This document shows positions 43,801 to 53,272 of a stretch of 64,000 nucleotides of DNA, in pieces (the stretch's first letter is position 1; each line of letters starts with the position of its first letter). The translations under genes and the position numbers were made by a program. The notes under the pieces are model-generated. The model saw nothing but the letters and a program-made list of their open reading frames with translations. It was not told where the DNA came from and did not search any database. This DNA comes from Hymenobacter convexus (lineage in GTDB: Bacteria; Bacteroidota; Bacteroidia; Cytophagales; Hymenobacteraceae): positions 620,001-684,000 of the forward strand of contig NZ_JAUQON010000001.1 of assembly GCF_030580955.1 (NCBI RefSeq), written 5' to 3'.

Positions 43801-44385
43801 ATGCAAGGCAAAATCATTGTGTTTTCGGCGCCCTCGGGCGCGGGCAAAACCACCATTGTGCACCGGCTCATGGAGCGGGTGCCGGCCCTGAGTTTTTCCA
43901 TTTCGGCCTGTACGCGCGACCGTCGCGGCCGGGCCGAGGAGAATGGCAAGGACTACTATTTCATCACGGCAGATGAATTCCAGGACAAAATTCGGCACGA
44001 CGAATTTGTGGAGTGGGAGGAAGTCTACGAGGGGGCCTTCTACGGCACGCTCAAGTCAGAAATCGAGCGCATCTGGGAGAGCGGCAAGCACGCCATCCTC
44101 GATGTGGACGTGAAAGGTGGCCTCAGCATCAAGGAATTCTACAAGGACCGCGCGCTGGCCATTTTCGTCCGCCCGCCGTCCATCGAAGTCCTGGAGCAGC
44201 GCCTGCAGGCCCGTGCTACCGATTCGCAATCCAGCATTTCCTCGCGGGTGTACAAGGCCAGGTTTGAGTTAGCATTCGAAGACCGGTTCGACGTAACCGT
44301 CGTCAACGACAACCTCGACGATGCCACCGACCAGGCCGAGAAGCTCGTGCGCGATTTCATCAGCGCCGAACCCGCCGTGGTATGA
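43801..44385 (+). CDS. gmk: Guanylate kinase
   Basis: The product is 194 residues, the usual length. It converts GMP and ATP to GDP and ADP. The P-loop is FSAPSGAGKTTIVH, the GMP-binding residues are in SISACTRDRRGRAEENGKDY, and FVEWEEVYEGAFYGT, ILDVDVKGGLSIKEFY and the lid SRVYKARFELAFEDRFDVTV follow in order. The stop overlaps the nadD start by four bases (ATGA). Confidence 0.97.
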   Translation: MQGKIIVFSAPSGAGKTTIVHRLMERVPALSFSISACTRDRRGRAEENGKDYYFITADEFQDKIRHDEFVEWEEVYEGAFYGTLKSEIERIWESGKHAILDVDVKGGLSIKEFYKDRALAIFVRPPSIEVLEQRLQARATDSQSSISSRVYKARFELAFEDRFDVTVVNDNLDDATDQAEKLVRDFISAEPAVV

Positions 44386-44948
44386 GTGGCCGGCGAATAG
44401 GCCTGCTCTTCGGCTCGTTCAACCCTATCCACATCGGCCACCTTATCCTAGCCGAGCACTTCGCCACGCGCACCGATTTGGCCGAAGTCTGGCTCGTCGT
44501 CACGCCCCACAATCCCTTCAAGCAGGCCGCCGACCTGCTGCCCGATACCCAGCGCCTGCACATGGTCGAACTGGCCCTGGCCGGCAACCCGCGCCTGCGC
44601 GCCGAGTCCATCGAGTTCGGCCTGCCGCGCCCCAGTTACACCATCGCCACGCTTGATGCCCTGCGCCAGCAGCACCCGCAGCACGATTTCGTGCTCCTGA
44701 TGGGCTCCGACAACCTGCCCGGCCTGCCCCGCTGGCAGGAAGCCCAGCGCCTGCTGGCCGAGGTTGATATCTACGTGTACCCCCGCCCCGGCACCCAGGC
44801 GCCCGACCTGTCCGCCTTCCCCCGCGTGCAGATAATGACCGCGCCTTTGCTCGACATCTCGGCCACCTACATCCGCGAAAGCCTGCGTGCCGGTAAATCC
44901 ATCCGCTACCTGGTGCCCGCCGCCGTCGAAGCCGTATTGCTGAAATAG
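44382..44948 (+). CDS. nadD: Nicotinate-nucleotide adenylyltransferase
   Basis: The product is 188 residues. It joins nicotinate mononucleotide and ATP to make deamido-NAD. The nucleotidyltransferase marks are GLLFGSFNPIHIGHLILAEH, with HIGH, and the late DISATYIRESLRAGKSIRYL, with the ISxTxIR motif. VTPHNPFKQ and LLMGSDNLPGLPRW are also typical. It is coupled to gmk by the four-base overlap. Confidence 0.96.
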   Translation: MSGRRIGLLFGSFNPIHIGHLILAEHFATRTDLAEVWLVVTPHNPFKQAADLLPDTQRLHMVELALAGNPRLRAESIEFGLPRPSYTIATLDALRQQHPQHDFVLLMGSDNLPGLPRWQEAQRLLAEVDIYVYPRPGTQAPDLSAFPRVQIMTAPLLDISATYIRESLRAGKSIRYLVPAAVEAVLLK

Positions 44949-45021
44949 AACAGCACTGCGAGTCACTGCATTTTCCACTGCGAACACTGCGGGAAATAGT
45001 ACCTACAAATATTACCTACGA

Positions 45022-45051
45022 AAAAGCCCGACGATAATTCGCCGGGCTTTT
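45022..45051. terminator. Two-way terminator between nadD and frr
   Basis: AAAAGCCCG pairs with CGGGCTTTT around a 12-base loop. It lies between converging stops (44948 and 45074). Confidence 0.85.
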
Positions 45052-45073
45052 ACGCAGAAGACAAACGACCAAA

Positions 45074-45637
45074 TCAGATGGTCATAATCTCCGACTCCTT
45101 TTTACTAAGGGCCTTTTCCACTTCGGCAATGTAGGTGTCGGTGGTTTTCTGCACTTTCTCTTCCGCCACTTTTATGGCATCTTCCGAAGCGCCTTCTTTC
45201 AGGAGCTTGCGCAGCGCCTCGTTCACATCCTTACGGATGGCGCGCACGCGTACTTTGCCGGTTTCCGATTCGTTTTTGGCCTGCTTCACCAGGTCACGGC
45301 GGCGCTCCTCGGTCATGGCCGGGATGTTGAGGCGCACGCCTTCAGCATCCGAAACGGGGCTCAGGCCCAGGTCGCTGTTCCGAATGGCCTTGGTTACCTC
45401 GCTAATCATGTTTTTCTCCCAGGGCTTGATGAACAGCGAGCGGGCGTCAGGCGTCGAGATGTTTGCAATCTGGCCAATGGGCGTGGGCGTTCCATAGTAG
45501 TCCACCCGGATGCCGTCGAGCATGGCCGGCGAGGCCTTGCCGGCCCGGATACGGCTCATTTCCACGTTCACGTGGGCCAGGGCTTTGCCCATCGATTCTA
45601 CCAAGTCATCGAGGTAAAACTGAATTTCTTCGTCCAT
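45074..45637 (-). CDS. frr: Ribosome recycling factor
   Basis: The product is 187 residues. Domain I helices start MDEEIQFYLDDLVESMGKAL and contain the RRF mark RIRAGKASPAMLDGIRVDYY, followed by PIGQIANISTPDARSLFIKP, IRNSDLGLSPVSDAEGVRLN and the C-terminal helix VRAIRKDVNEALRKLLKEGA. It frees ribosomes after termination. It is followed upstream by pyrH on the same strand, the usual pyrH-frr order. Confidence 0.97.
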   Translation of the reverse strand: MDEEIQFYLDDLVESMGKALAHVNVEMSRIRAGKASPAMLDGIRVDYYGTPTPIGQIANISTPDARSLFIKPWEKNMISEVTKAIRNSDLGLSPVSDAEGVRLNIPAMTEERRRDLVKQAKNESETGKVRVRAIRKDVNEALRKLLKEGASEDAIKVAEEKVQKTTDTYIAEVEKALSKKESEIMTI

Positions 45638-45645
45638 TTTAAGTA

Positions 45646-45736
45646 AGTTGTCAGTTGATAGTTGTCCGTTGTCAGGCTTTGCTATCAGTTAGTTTTTCAA
45701 TACAAACTAACAACGGATAACAAGCAACTGACAACT
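45646..45736. repeat. Palindrome of another kind between pyrH and frr
   Basis: AGTTGTCAGTTG (45646-45657) pairs with CAACTGACAACT (45725-45736). Inner parts GTCCGTTGT/ACAACGGAT and GTTAGTTT/AAACTAAC extend the pairing. It is AT-rich compared with its neighbours. Confidence 0.8.
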
Positions 45737-45741
45737 AAAAA

Positions 45742-46536
45742 TTAGGCTTGTTCCGGTTGGTTGCCTACCAGCGGTTGGAGCAGGCTTTTCTTAGGGTCTA
45801 GCAGTGGCTTGCGGCCATCGCGTTTGCCGCCGTCGTTTACCAAGGTGCCCATGGCTTCGCCGTTCAGCAAACGCTCCAGATTGCCTTGCGTGTTCATGTC
45901 GAACACGATGATGGGCAGGTTATTTTCCTTGCAGAGCGTAAAGGCCGTCATGTCCATCACGTTCAGGTTCTTGCTCAGCACCTCGTCAAATGTGATTTGG
46001 TCGAAGCGCGTGGCCGTGGGGTCCTTCTCCGGGTCGGCCGTGTAGATGCCGTCCACGCGGGTGCCTTTCAGCACCACATCGGCTTCAATCTCAATAGCGC
46101 GTAGCGAAGCGGCCGAATCCGTCGTGAAGTACGGCGAGCCGATGCCGGCCCCGAAAATCACCACGCGGCCCTTTTCCAGGTGGCGCACGGCGCGGCGGCG
46201 GATGTATGGCTCGCACACCCGCTGAATGGTGAGGCCGGAGAGCAGGCGCGTGCTCACTTCCAGCTTCTCAAGGGCGCTTTGCAGGGCCATCGAGTTGATA
46301 ACCGTGGCCAGCATGCCCATGTAGTCGCCCTGCACGCGGTCGAGGCCGAAGGCTTCGGCTTCCACGCCGCGGTAAATATTGCCGCCGCCAATGACCACGG
46401 CCACCTGCACGCCGGTAGCGGCCACGGCCTTGATTTCGGAGGCGTACTGCATCAGCCGCTCGGCGTCGATGCCGTACTGCTGCTGGCCCATCAGCGCTTC
46501 GCCGCTGAGCTTGAGGAGGATGCGGTTGTATTTCAA
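45742..46536 (-). CDS. pyrH: Uridylate kinase
   Basis: The product is 264 residues. It phosphorylates UMP to UDP. The amino-acid-kinase fold is shown by [63 protein letters not shown] and [20 protein letters not shown]. The start codon is TTG in front of KYNRILLK; no ATG fits upstream. The C terminus is about 20 residues longer than usual ([18 protein letters not shown]). It is paired with frr. Confidence 0.96.
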   Translation of the reverse strand: MKYNRILLKLSGEALMGQQQYGIDAERLMQYASEIKAVAATGVQVAVVIGGGNIYRGVEAEAFGLDRVQGDYMGMLATVINSMALQSALEKLEVSTRLLSGLTIQRVCEPYIRRRAVRHLEKGRVVIFGAGIGSPYFTTDSAASLRAIEIEADVVLKGTRVDGIYTADPEKDPTATRFDQITFDEVLSKNLNVMDMTAFTLCKENNLPIIVFDMNTQGNLERLLNGEAMGTLVNDGGKRDGRKPLLDPKKSLLQPLVGNQPEQA

Positions 46537-46578
46537 GTCGGAGGGGTTGAGAATGTCGAACGAATGAATAAAGGCGGG

Positions 46579-47082
46579 CTAAGCGAACTGCACCAGCACC
46601 TGGCCTTTCTGCACGTTGTCGCGCAGGTTTATTTTGATGGAGCCCACGGTGCCGTCGGCGGGCGCTTTCAGGATATTTTCCATTTTCATGGCTTCCAGCA
46701 CCAGCAGCGGGTCGCCTTTGAGCACGGCCTGGCCCGGCACCACCCGAATGTCTACGATAAGACCGGGCATGGGGGCTTTCAGCTCGTTTACTTTAACGGC
46801 GGCGGCGTTGCTCATGCCAAGGCGTTCGAGCAGCAGGTCGAACCGGTCTTTGGCATTAAGCTCCACGCGCTGGCCGTTGATTTTAAGTGCGATGCTTTTC
46901 GTCGTGTAATCAGCCGATACAACTTCGGCGCTGTAGGAGCGACCTTCGTGCAATACATGAAAGCGGCCTTCGCCCAAATCCACTAGGTCCCAGGCAAAAG
47001 GCTCGTTGTTGAGCGTAACCGTGTCGGCGGCGCGGTAGTCAACTTCCCAAAGTTGACCGGGGCCGGTGCTGATTTGAAACAT
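46579..47082 (-). CDS. Biotin carboxyl carrier protein
   Basis: The product is 167 residues. The N-terminal part (FQISTGPGQLWEVDYRAADT) resembles the linker in biotin-dependent carboxylases. The C-terminal biotinyl domain has LKAPMPGLIVDIRVVPGQAV, LVLEAMKMENILKAPADGTV with the biotinylated lysine in EAMKMEN, and VQKGQVLVQF. It carries CO2 for an acyl-CoA carboxylase (acetyl- or propionyl-CoA) whose other subunits are not in the window. The start is set at MFQISTGPG. Confidence 0.92.
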   Translation of the reverse strand: MFQISTGPGQLWEVDYRAADTVTLNNEPFAWDLVDLGEGRFHVLHEGRSYSAEVVSADYTTKSIALKINGQRVELNAKDRFDLLLERLGMSNAAAVKVNELKAPMPGLIVDIRVVPGQAVLKGDPLLVLEAMKMENILKAPADGTVGSIKINLRDNVQKGQVLVQFA

Positions 47083-47179
47083 CTGAAGCGAATAGGGTGG
47101 GAGGAAAGCTGGGGTTAAAGGTAGCCCAAATCTCAAATTAATTCAGAAATTGACGCGTTTTTCGCCCGTTCTTGTCGGC

Positions 47180-49768
47180 ATGAAGTATCTGGTTCCGGGC
47201 CTTACCAGCCTGCTATTGTTTGTGCACCTGCTGGCAGCCGCTCAGGTAACGAAGCCGCGGGGAACCAAGCCCGCGCCCAAGGCGCTGGTGCACAAAAAGG
47301 CGGCGCCTGCGGCTAACCCGGCGCCCGCACCGGCCGGCTTGGTCGTGCCCTCGTGGCTGCCCGCCGAGGCGCCGCTGCAGCCCGCAGCCACCATTCTCAC
47401 TGATGTACTGGATACGAAGCTCGACGTGCGCTTCGACTACAAAAAGCAGTATCTGCTGGGCACGGCCATCCTCACGCTGCGCTCGCATTTCTACCCGCAA
47501 TCGGAAGTGGTGCTCGATGCCAAGGGCTTCGATGTGCAAAAGATTGAGCTGGTAGGGGAGAAAAAGAACCGCAGCCTCACATACAATTACAACCGCCGCA
47601 AGCTCGTCATTGCCCTCGACCATCCATACCCGCGCAGCACGCCCTACCAGCTGCGCATCGTGTACGTGGCCAAGCCCAACGAGCTGCCGCAAGGCGGCTC
47701 GGCTGCCATTACGTCGGACAAAGGACTGTACTTCATCAACCCACTGGGCACCGAGAAGAACAAGCCCCGCCAAATCTGGACCCAGGGCGAGACGGAAGCC
47801 AGTTCCTGCTGGTTCCCGACCATCGATAAGCCCAACCAGCGCATGACCCAGGAAATCAGCCTGACGGTGGAAAAGCAGTTCAAAACGCTTTCCAACGGCA
47901 CCCTGACTTCCTCCCGCGCCAATGCCGACGGCACCCGCACCGACACTTGGAAGCTCACGCAACCCCACGCCCCCTACCTCGCCACCATGATAGTGGGCGA
48001 CTTCGCGGTAGTGAACGACTCCTGGCACGGCAAGCCCGTCGACTATTACGTGGAGCCGCAGTACGCCGGCACTGCCCGCGCCATTTTCGGCCACACGCCC
48101 GAAATGCTGGACTTCTTCTCCAAAAAGCTAGGCGTGGAATACCCCTGGGACAAATACGCCCAGGTGGCCGTGCGCGACTACGTGAGCGGCGCCATGGAAA
48201 ACACCACCGCCACTACCCACGGCAGCACCATCCAGGCCACCAAGCGCGAGCTGCTCGACGCCAACTACCAGACGGCCGAGACGGTCATCGCCCACGAGTT
48301 GTTCCACCACTGGTTCGGCGACTACGTGACCTGCGAAAGCTGGAGCAACTTGCCCCTGAACGAGTCCTTCGCCGACTATTCCGAATACCTCTGGGCCGAA
48401 TATAAATACGGCGCCGACGAAGCCAGCTTCGTGCAAGAAATCAAGCTCAACAACTACCTCGAAGAAGCCACCGCTAAGCGCGAGCCCCTCATCCGCTACC
48501 GCTACAACAACCGCGAGGACATGTTCGACCGCCACTCCTACGACAAAGGTGGCCGCGTGCTCCACATGCTCCGCAAGTATGTGGGCGACGACGCCTTCTT
48601 CACTTCACTAGGCCGCTACCTCAATGAGAACAAGCTGACGGCCGTCGAAATCTCCAAGCTGCGCACCGCTTTCGAAGAAACCACTGGTGAGGACCTGACC
48701 TGGTTTTTCAATCAGTGGTTTATGCAGCGCGGCCACCCGGAGCTACACATTACCCACAGCTATGCCAACGGCCAGGTGGCCCTGCGCGTGCAGCAAACCC
48801 AGGATACGCTGTTCCAGCCCGTCTACCGCCTGCCCGTCAGCGTCGCCGTCTGGACCAACGGCAACCAGCCCACCGAGCACCGCATCACCGTCACCAAAGC
48901 TGACCAGACCTTCACGCTGCCCGCCGGCCAGAAGCCAGTTCTGGTCAAATTCGACAGCGAAAACCAACTCTTAGCCCAAATCGACGAAGACCGCAGCCAG
49001 GATGAACTGGTCTTTCAATTCTATCACGCCAAAACCTACCAGCAGAAATCCGAGGTAATGGAGTTGCTGCAAAACAAAACCGCTGACCTCGCCGTGAGCA
49101 GCCTCCTGCGCAACGCCATGAACGACAAGTTCTGGCAAGTGCGCCGCCTCGCCCTCGACCACCTCCGCCGCTACCGCGGCCCCGAGCCCGAAGGCATGCG
49201 CAAAGACATCCAGCGCCTCGCCACCACCGACCGCAACTCGCGCGTCCGCGCCCAAGCCATCGTCACCCTCGCCACCTTCCCCGACGGCAGTTACGGCCCC
49301 ATCTACGGCGCCGCCATCGCCGACAGCTCCGCCCTGGTTGCCGCCGCCGCCATTAAAGTACTCGCCAAGAAGCCCGAGCCCAGCACCCGCCAGCAAGTCG
49401 CCGCCATCGACAACACCACCAGTAGCCCGCTCATCGTCGCCATCGCCGACTACTATGCCCTCAACGGCGGCCTCGACCAGTACCAATGGTTCCTGCGCCG
49501 CCTGCCCGACGTGACCGATGCCGACCTCTACGCCTACTTCCAGTCCTTCGGCACACTCATGACGCACATCCCGCCTGTGGAGCGCGACAAAGGCCTCAAA
49601 ATCTTAGAAGATTATGCCCGCAACGCCCCGCGCTACGAAATCCGCCTGGGCGCCTACCACGGCCTCGCTTTGCTGCTGCCATCCATGCCCAACCTGAAAG
49701 CCACACTCCAAAACATCCGCGAGAAGGAAACAGACGACCGGCTCAAAGCATTTTATAACCTTATGTAA
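47180..49768 (+). CDS. M1-family metallopeptidase (aminopeptidase)
   Basis: The product is 862 residues. A signal peptide (LTSLLLFVHLLAAAQ) is followed by the beta domain with FDYKKQYLLGTAILTLRSHF. The catalytic domain has GAMENTTATTHGS (the GAMEN exopeptidase motif), VIAHELFHHWFGD and the second zinc ligand in NLPLNESFADYSEYLW, giving HExxH-x18-E. The C-terminal part from about 620 has HEAT-like helices. It removes N-terminal residues from peptides in the periplasm. The start is set at MKYLVPGLT; the frame is open ten codons earlier from a TTG. Confidence 0.95.
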   Translation: MKYLVPGLTSLLLFVHLLAAAQVTKPRGTKPAPKALVHKKAAPAANPAPAPAGLVVPSWLPAEAPLQPAATILTDVLDTKLDVRFDYKKQYLLGTAILTLRSHFYPQSEVVLDAKGFDVQKIELVGEKKNRSLTYNYNRRKLVIALDHPYPRSTPYQLRIVYVAKPNELPQGGSAAITSDKGLYFINPLGTEKNKPRQIWTQGETEASSCWFPTIDKPNQRMTQEISLTVEKQFKTLSNGTLTSSRANADGTRTDTWKLTQPHAPYLATMIVGDFAVVNDSWHGKPVDYYVEPQYAGTARAIFGHTPEMLDFFSKKLGVEYPWDKYAQVAVRDYVSGAMENTTATTHGSTIQATKRELLDANYQTAETVIAHELFHHWFGDYVTCESWSNLPLNESFADYSEYLWAEYKYGADEASFVQEIKLNNYLEEATAKREPLIRYRYNNREDMFDRHSYDKGGRVLHMLRKYVGDDAFFTSLGRYLNENKLTAVEISKLRTAFEETTGEDLTWFFNQWFMQRGHPELHITHSYANGQVALRVQQTQDTLFQPVYRLPVSVAVWTNGNQPTEHRITVTKADQTFTLPAGQKPVLVKFDSENQLLAQIDEDRSQDELVFQFYHAKTYQQKSEVMELLQNKTADLAVSSLLRNAMNDKFWQVRRLALDHLRRYRGPEPEGMRKDIQRLATTDRNSRVRAQAIVTLATFPDGSYGPIYGAAIADSSALVAAAAIKVLAKKPEPSTRQQVAAIDNTTSSPLIVAIADYYALNGGLDQYQWFLRRLPDVTDADLYAYFQSFGTLMTHIPPVERDKGLKILEDYARNAPRYEIRLGAYHGLALLLPSMPNLKATLQNIREKETDDRLKAFYNLM

Positions 49769-49822
49769 AAGCAAGTTCCGATATTCGCCGGAAAAAAGAA
49801 CAACCTTTTTTTGCCCGAACAC

Positions 49823-49852
49823 TTGCCTTGTGTCAGAAAACCTCTAATTTTG
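49823..49852 (+). promoter_or_regulatory. Promoter of the tRNA-tuf operon
   Basis: TTG at 49823-49825 and TAATTTTG at 49845-49852 are separated by 19 bases, matching the Bacteroidota pattern exactly. It is about 88 bases before the first tRNA. Confidence 0.75.
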
Positions 49853-49939
49853 CAGCTCCTTACGAAACACTACTGGTTCAGCAGTCAGGAAATCAAAGGG
49901 GAAACGCCTCTCGGCAATCGGCCGAGAAGCACCAAAACT

Positions 49940-50019
49940 GGGGGTATCGCATAGCGGCAATTGCGGGTGACTGTAACTCACCTCCTTCGGGTTCATAGGT
50001 TCGAGTCCTGTTACCCCCA
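49940..50019 (+). tRNA. tRNA-Tyr (GTA)
   Basis: Acceptor arms GGGGGTA and TACCCCC pair fully. The anticodon stem-loop GGTGA CTGTAAC TCACC gives anticodon GTA, there is a variable arm, and the T-arm is ATAGG TTCGAGT CCTGT. CCA is not encoded. Confidence 0.93.
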
Positions 50020-50040
50020 CTTTTTTACAAGATGCCATCT

Positions 50041-50113
50041 GCGGGAGTAGCTCAGTTGGTAGAGCGGCAGCCTTCCAAGCTGCAGGTCGCGGGTTCGAAC
50101 CTCGTCTCCCGCT
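50041..50113 (+). tRNA. tRNA-Gly (TCC)
   Basis: Acceptor GCGGGAG pairs with CTCCCGC. The anticodon loop CTTCCAA gives TCC, and the T-arm is GCGGG TTCGAAC CTCGT. CCA is not encoded. Confidence 0.95.
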
Positions 50114-50129
50114 CACGTTTTCAGAATAA

Positions 50130-50201
<72 letters not shown>

Positions 50202-50373
50202 CAGATTATTACACAAGTCCAACGGCCGGAATTATTCTGGCCGTTGGCTCGGTTCTCTCAGGCAAGCGACGCACAGTTTTCTATTACAGTAGGGGCTGAG
50301 TCTCGCTTTCTTCGTGTAGGGTCCGATTTTACCTCTCAAATTCACTTCACCACCTCTTTTTTTACTCTTTACA

Positions 50374-51564
50374 ATGGCTAAAGAAAATTTCGACCGGTCC
50401 AAGCCGCACGTAAACATCGGTACCATCGGCCACGTCGACCACGGCAAGACCACCCTGACCGCTGCTATCACCATGGTGCTGGCTAACCAGGGCTTGGCCG
50501 AAAAGCGTGACTTCTCTTCGATTGACAATGCTCCCGAAGAAAAAGAGCGTGGTATCACCATCAACACCGCTCACGTAGAGTACTCCACCAAAAACCGTCA
50601 CTACGCTCACGTTGACTGCCCCGGTCACGCTGACTACGTGAAGAACATGGTAACGGGTGCTGCCCAGATGGACGGCGCTATCCTCGTGGTAGCGGCTACC
50701 GACGGCCCGATGCCCCAGACCCGTGAGCACATCCTGCTCGCCCGTCAGGTAGGTGTTCCTCAGCTGGTGGTGTTCATGAACAAAGTAGACATGGTGGATG
50801 ACCCCGAGCTCCTCGAGCTGGTGGAAATGGAAATCCGCGAACTCCTCTCGTTCTACGACTTCGACGGCGACAACATTCCGGTTATCCAGGGTTCGGCCCT
50901 CGGCGGCCTGAACGGCGATGCCAACTGGGTTCCCAAAATCAACGAGCTGATGGACGCCGTTGACTCGTTCATTCCGATTCCCGCTCGTCTGACCGACCTG
51001 CCCTTCCTGATGCCTGTTGAGGACGTGTTCTCGATTACCGGCCGTGGTACTGTTGCTACCGGTCGTATCGAGCGCGGCATCATTAACTCGGGTGAGCAAG
51101 TTGACATCCTGGGCATGGGCGCTGCTGCCGGCCTGAAGTCGACGGTTACGGGTGTGGAAATGTTCCGCAAAATCCTCGACCGTGGCGAAGCTGGTGACAA
51201 CGTAGGTCTGCTGCTCCGCGGTATTGAAAAAGAAGCCATCCGTCGCGGCATGGTTATCTGCAAGCCCGGCTCGGTAACTCCTCACCAGAAGTTCAAGGCT
51301 GAGGTGTACGTTCTCTCGAAAGAGGAAGGTGGCCGTCACACGCCGTTCTTCAACAACTACCGTCCGCAGTTCTACCTGCGTACCACCGACGTTACTGGCA
51401 TCATCTCCCTCCCCGAGGGCGTTGAAATGGTAATGCCCGGCGACAACATCACCATCACGGTTGAGCTCATCAACAAGGTGGCCATGGAGAAAGGCCTCCG
51501 CTTCGCTATCCGTGAGGGTGGCCGTACGGTAGGTGCCGGTCAGGTAACCGAAGTTCTCGACTAA
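50374..51564 (+). CDS. tuf: Elongation factor Tu
   Basis: The product is 396 residues. It brings aminoacyl-tRNA to the ribosome using GTP. G motifs are [10 protein letters not shown], the switch region [27 protein letters not shown] and SAL. Domains 2 and 3 follow ([32 protein letters not shown]). Codons are strongly biased to GCT, CGT, GGT and GTA, unlike the GCC/CGC of surrounding metabolic genes, as expected for a very highly expressed gene. It is downstream of three tRNAs, with a terminator after it. Confidence 0.98.
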   Translation: MAKENFDRSKPHVNIGTIGHVDHGKTTLTAAITMVLANQGLAEKRDFSSIDNAPEEKERGITINTAHVEYSTKNRHYAHVDCPGHADYVKNMVTGAAQMDGAILVVAATDGPMPQTREHILLARQVGVPQLVVFMNKVDMVDDPELLELVEMEIRELLSFYDFDGDNIPVIQGSALGGLNGDANWVPKINELMDAVDSFIPIPARLTDLPFLMPVEDVFSITGRGTVATGRIERGIINSGEQVDILGMGAAAGLKSTVTGVEMFRKILDRGEAGDNVGLLLRGIEKEAIRRGMVICKPGSVTPHQKFKAEVYVLSKEEGGRHTPFFNNYRPQFYLRTTDVTGIISLPEGVEMVMPGDNITITVELINKVAMEKGLRFAIREGGRTVGAGQVTEVLD

Positions 51565-51580
51565 GCTCCGGCTTAACAGC

Positions 51581-51619
51581 AAAAAAAGCCGCTCTCGAAC
51601 CTTCGGGAGCGGCTTTTTT
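51581..51619 (+). terminator. Strong terminator after tuf
   Basis: GCCGCTC pairs with GAGCGGC, with a run of seven A before and six T after. It would separate tuf from the tRNA-Trp-secE transcript. Confidence 0.9.
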
Positions 51620-51641
51620 ACGCTGAAACAGAAGCAAGTGT

Positions 51642-51671
51642 TTGTTTTCTCTTCTGTTTCTCTTACCTTTG
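51642..51671 (+). promoter_or_regulatory. Promoter of the tRNA-Trp-secE operon
   Basis: TTG at 51642-51644 and TACCTTTG at 51664-51671 have a 19-base spacing and match the Bacteroidota consensus. Transcription would start about 35 bases before the tRNA. Confidence 0.75.
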
Positions 51672-51712
51672 CACTCCCTTTAGCGAAATGCGCTTTTCGG
51701 GAATGTCAATAA

Positions 51713-51783
51713 ACGAGTGTAGTTCAAGGGTAGAATAGAGGTCTCCAAAACCTTTGATGGGAGTTCGAATCTCTCCACTCGTG
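51713..51783 (+). tRNA. tRNA-Trp (CCA)
   Basis: Acceptor ACGAGTG pairs with CACTCGT. The anticodon loop CTCCAAA gives CCA, and the T-arm is TGGGAG TTCGAAT CTCTCCA. The terminal CCA is not encoded. Confidence 0.95.
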
Positions 51784-51845
51784 CAATCTGGGCCAGTTGG
51801 TCCGCTCCATGTTATTTCAGCGGCAACGCTGTTTTTCCCATCACA

Positions 51846-52040
51846 ATGGACAAACTGAGCAATTATTTCCGCACCACCATCGAAGAGATGCGCTACAACG
51901 TGACGTGGCCCTCGACGACGGAACTGCAAAAAAGCGCCGGCTTGGTGCTAATTGGTTCGCTCGTGTTTGCCATCGTCGTGGGCGTCATGGATGTCAGCTT
52001 TGAGTCGGTACTTAAAGCGTTTTACAACTCGTTTCGCTAG
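51846..52040 (+). CDS. secE: Preprotein translocase subunit SecE
   Basis: The product is 64 residues with the SecE helix YFRTTIEEMRYNVTWPSTTE, followed by one membrane segment (GLVLIGSLVFAIVVGVMD). It is a subunit of the SecYEG channel. It lies between tRNA-Trp and nusG, the conserved order. Confidence 0.95.
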   Translation: MDKLSNYFRTTIEEMRYNVTWPSTTELQKSAGLVLIGSLVFAIVVGVMDVSFESVLKAFYNSFR

Positions 52041-52052
52041 TCAGCAATCAAG

Positions 52053-52619
52053 ATGGGCGAATTGAAATGGTACGTGGTGCGCTCCGTGAGCGGCCAGGAA
52101 AAGAAAGCCAAAAATTACCTCGAAACGGAGCTCGGTCGGCACAACCTGACCGAGCTTGTTCCGCAGGTACTAATTCCGGTGGAGAAGGTGTTTGAGATGC
52201 GCAACGGCAAGAAGCGCGTCCGCGAGCGGAACCTCTACCCCGGTTACATCATCATCCACGCCGACCTCGGCCACGGTGAAGTTGACCACATCATCACCAG
52301 CACGCCCGGCGTGATTGGTTTCCTCGGCGACAAAGACAAGAAGGACGCAACGAACAACAAACCCGTTCCGCTGCACATTTCGGAAGTCAATCGCATCCTC
52401 GGCATCGTGGATGAAGCCGAGCAGCAGGCCGACGCTACCCTCGACAAGCCTTACGTAGTGGGTGAACTCGTGAAAGTGGTAGACGGCCCCTTCAACGGCT
52501 TCTCCGGCAACGTGGATGAAGTGTTCGAGGAGCGTAAGAAGCTGAACGTAGTCGTGAAAATCTTCGGCCGCTCGCAGCCGGTAGAACTCAGCTACACCCA
52601 AGTAGAAAAAGAAGTATAA
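52053..52619 (+). CDS. nusG: Transcription termination/antitermination protein NusG
   Basis: The product is 188 residues. The NGN domain opens LKWYVVRSVSGQEKKAKNYL and has RNLYPGYIIIHADLG and STPGVIGFLG. The KOW domain has VGELVKVVDGPFNGFSGNVD, then LNVVVKIFGRSQPVELSYTQ. It links RNA polymerase to the ribosome or to Rho. It lies 12 bases after secE. Confidence 0.97.
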   Translation: MGELKWYVVRSVSGQEKKAKNYLETELGRHNLTELVPQVLIPVEKVFEMRNGKKRVRERNLYPGYIIIHADLGHGEVDHIITSTPGVIGFLGDKDKKDATNNKPVPLHISEVNRILGIVDEAEQQADATLDKPYVVGELVKVVDGPFNGFSGNVDEVFEERKKLNVVVKIFGRSQPVELSYTQVEKEV

Positions 52620-52635
52620 CTGGTATTGAGTATCA

Positions 52636-52677
52636 GGTATTCAGTAGTCAGATAAAATTGTCCGAATACTGAATACC
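52636..52677. repeat. Palindrome between nusG and rplK
   Basis: GGTATTCAGTA (52636-52646) and TACTGAATACC (52667-52677) are perfect 11-bp arms. Outer sequence TGGTATTGAGTA and CGACTACCA extends it loosely. It is AT-rich and unlike the main repeat family, in a 189-base gap. Confidence 0.75.
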
Positions 52678-52808
52678 AAGTACCGACTACCAATATAAAA
52701 AACACCACGCCGGCTAATTGCTCCGGGTCGGCGGGGCTTCCAAACAGGAGTTTACTAAACTGAGGCAAGCGCGAGTTACGACGCAGGAGCCACAGCCAAA
52801 CCAATCAA

Positions 52809-53252
52809 ATGGCCAAAGAAATCAGAGGTTATCTGCGTCTGCAGATAAAGGGAGGCGCCGCGAACCCTTCGCCGCCGGTAGGACCTGCACTTGGTAGCAA
52901 AGGCTTGAACATCATGGAGTTTTGCAAGCAGTTCAATGCTCGCACCCAAGATAAAGCCGGCCAAGTTTGTCCTGTACTCATCACCATGTACACCGACAAG
53001 TCGTTCGACTTCGTGGTGAAGACGGCACCGGCTCCGGTGCTGCTCATGGAAGCTGCCAAGTTGCAGAGCGGTTCGAAAGAGCCGAACCGTAACAAAGTGG
53101 GCTCCGTGACGTGGGACCAGGTGCGTACCATTGCCGAAACCAAAATGCCTGACTTGAACGCTTTCCAAGTGGAAGCTGCCATGAAGCAGGTGGCCGGCAC
53201 GGCTCGCAGCATGGGCATTACCATCAAGGGCGATTCTCCTTTTGCTGAATAA
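52809..53252 (+). CDS. rplK: Ribosomal protein L11
   Basis: The product is 147 residues with the L11 motifs [35 protein letters not shown] and the C-terminal RNA-binding [12 protein letters not shown]. It is part of the GTPase-associated centre of the 50S subunit. It leads the rplKAJL group. Confidence 0.98.
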   Translation: MAKEIRGYLRLQIKGGAANPSPPVGPALGSKGLNIMEFCKQFNARTQDKAGQVCPVLITMYTDKSFDFVVKTAPAPVLLMEAAKLQSGSKEPNRNKVGSVTWDQVRTIAETKMPDLNAFQVEAAMKQVAGTARSMGITIKGDSPFAE

Positions 53253-53272
53253 TTAAACGGAGAAAAGAACAG

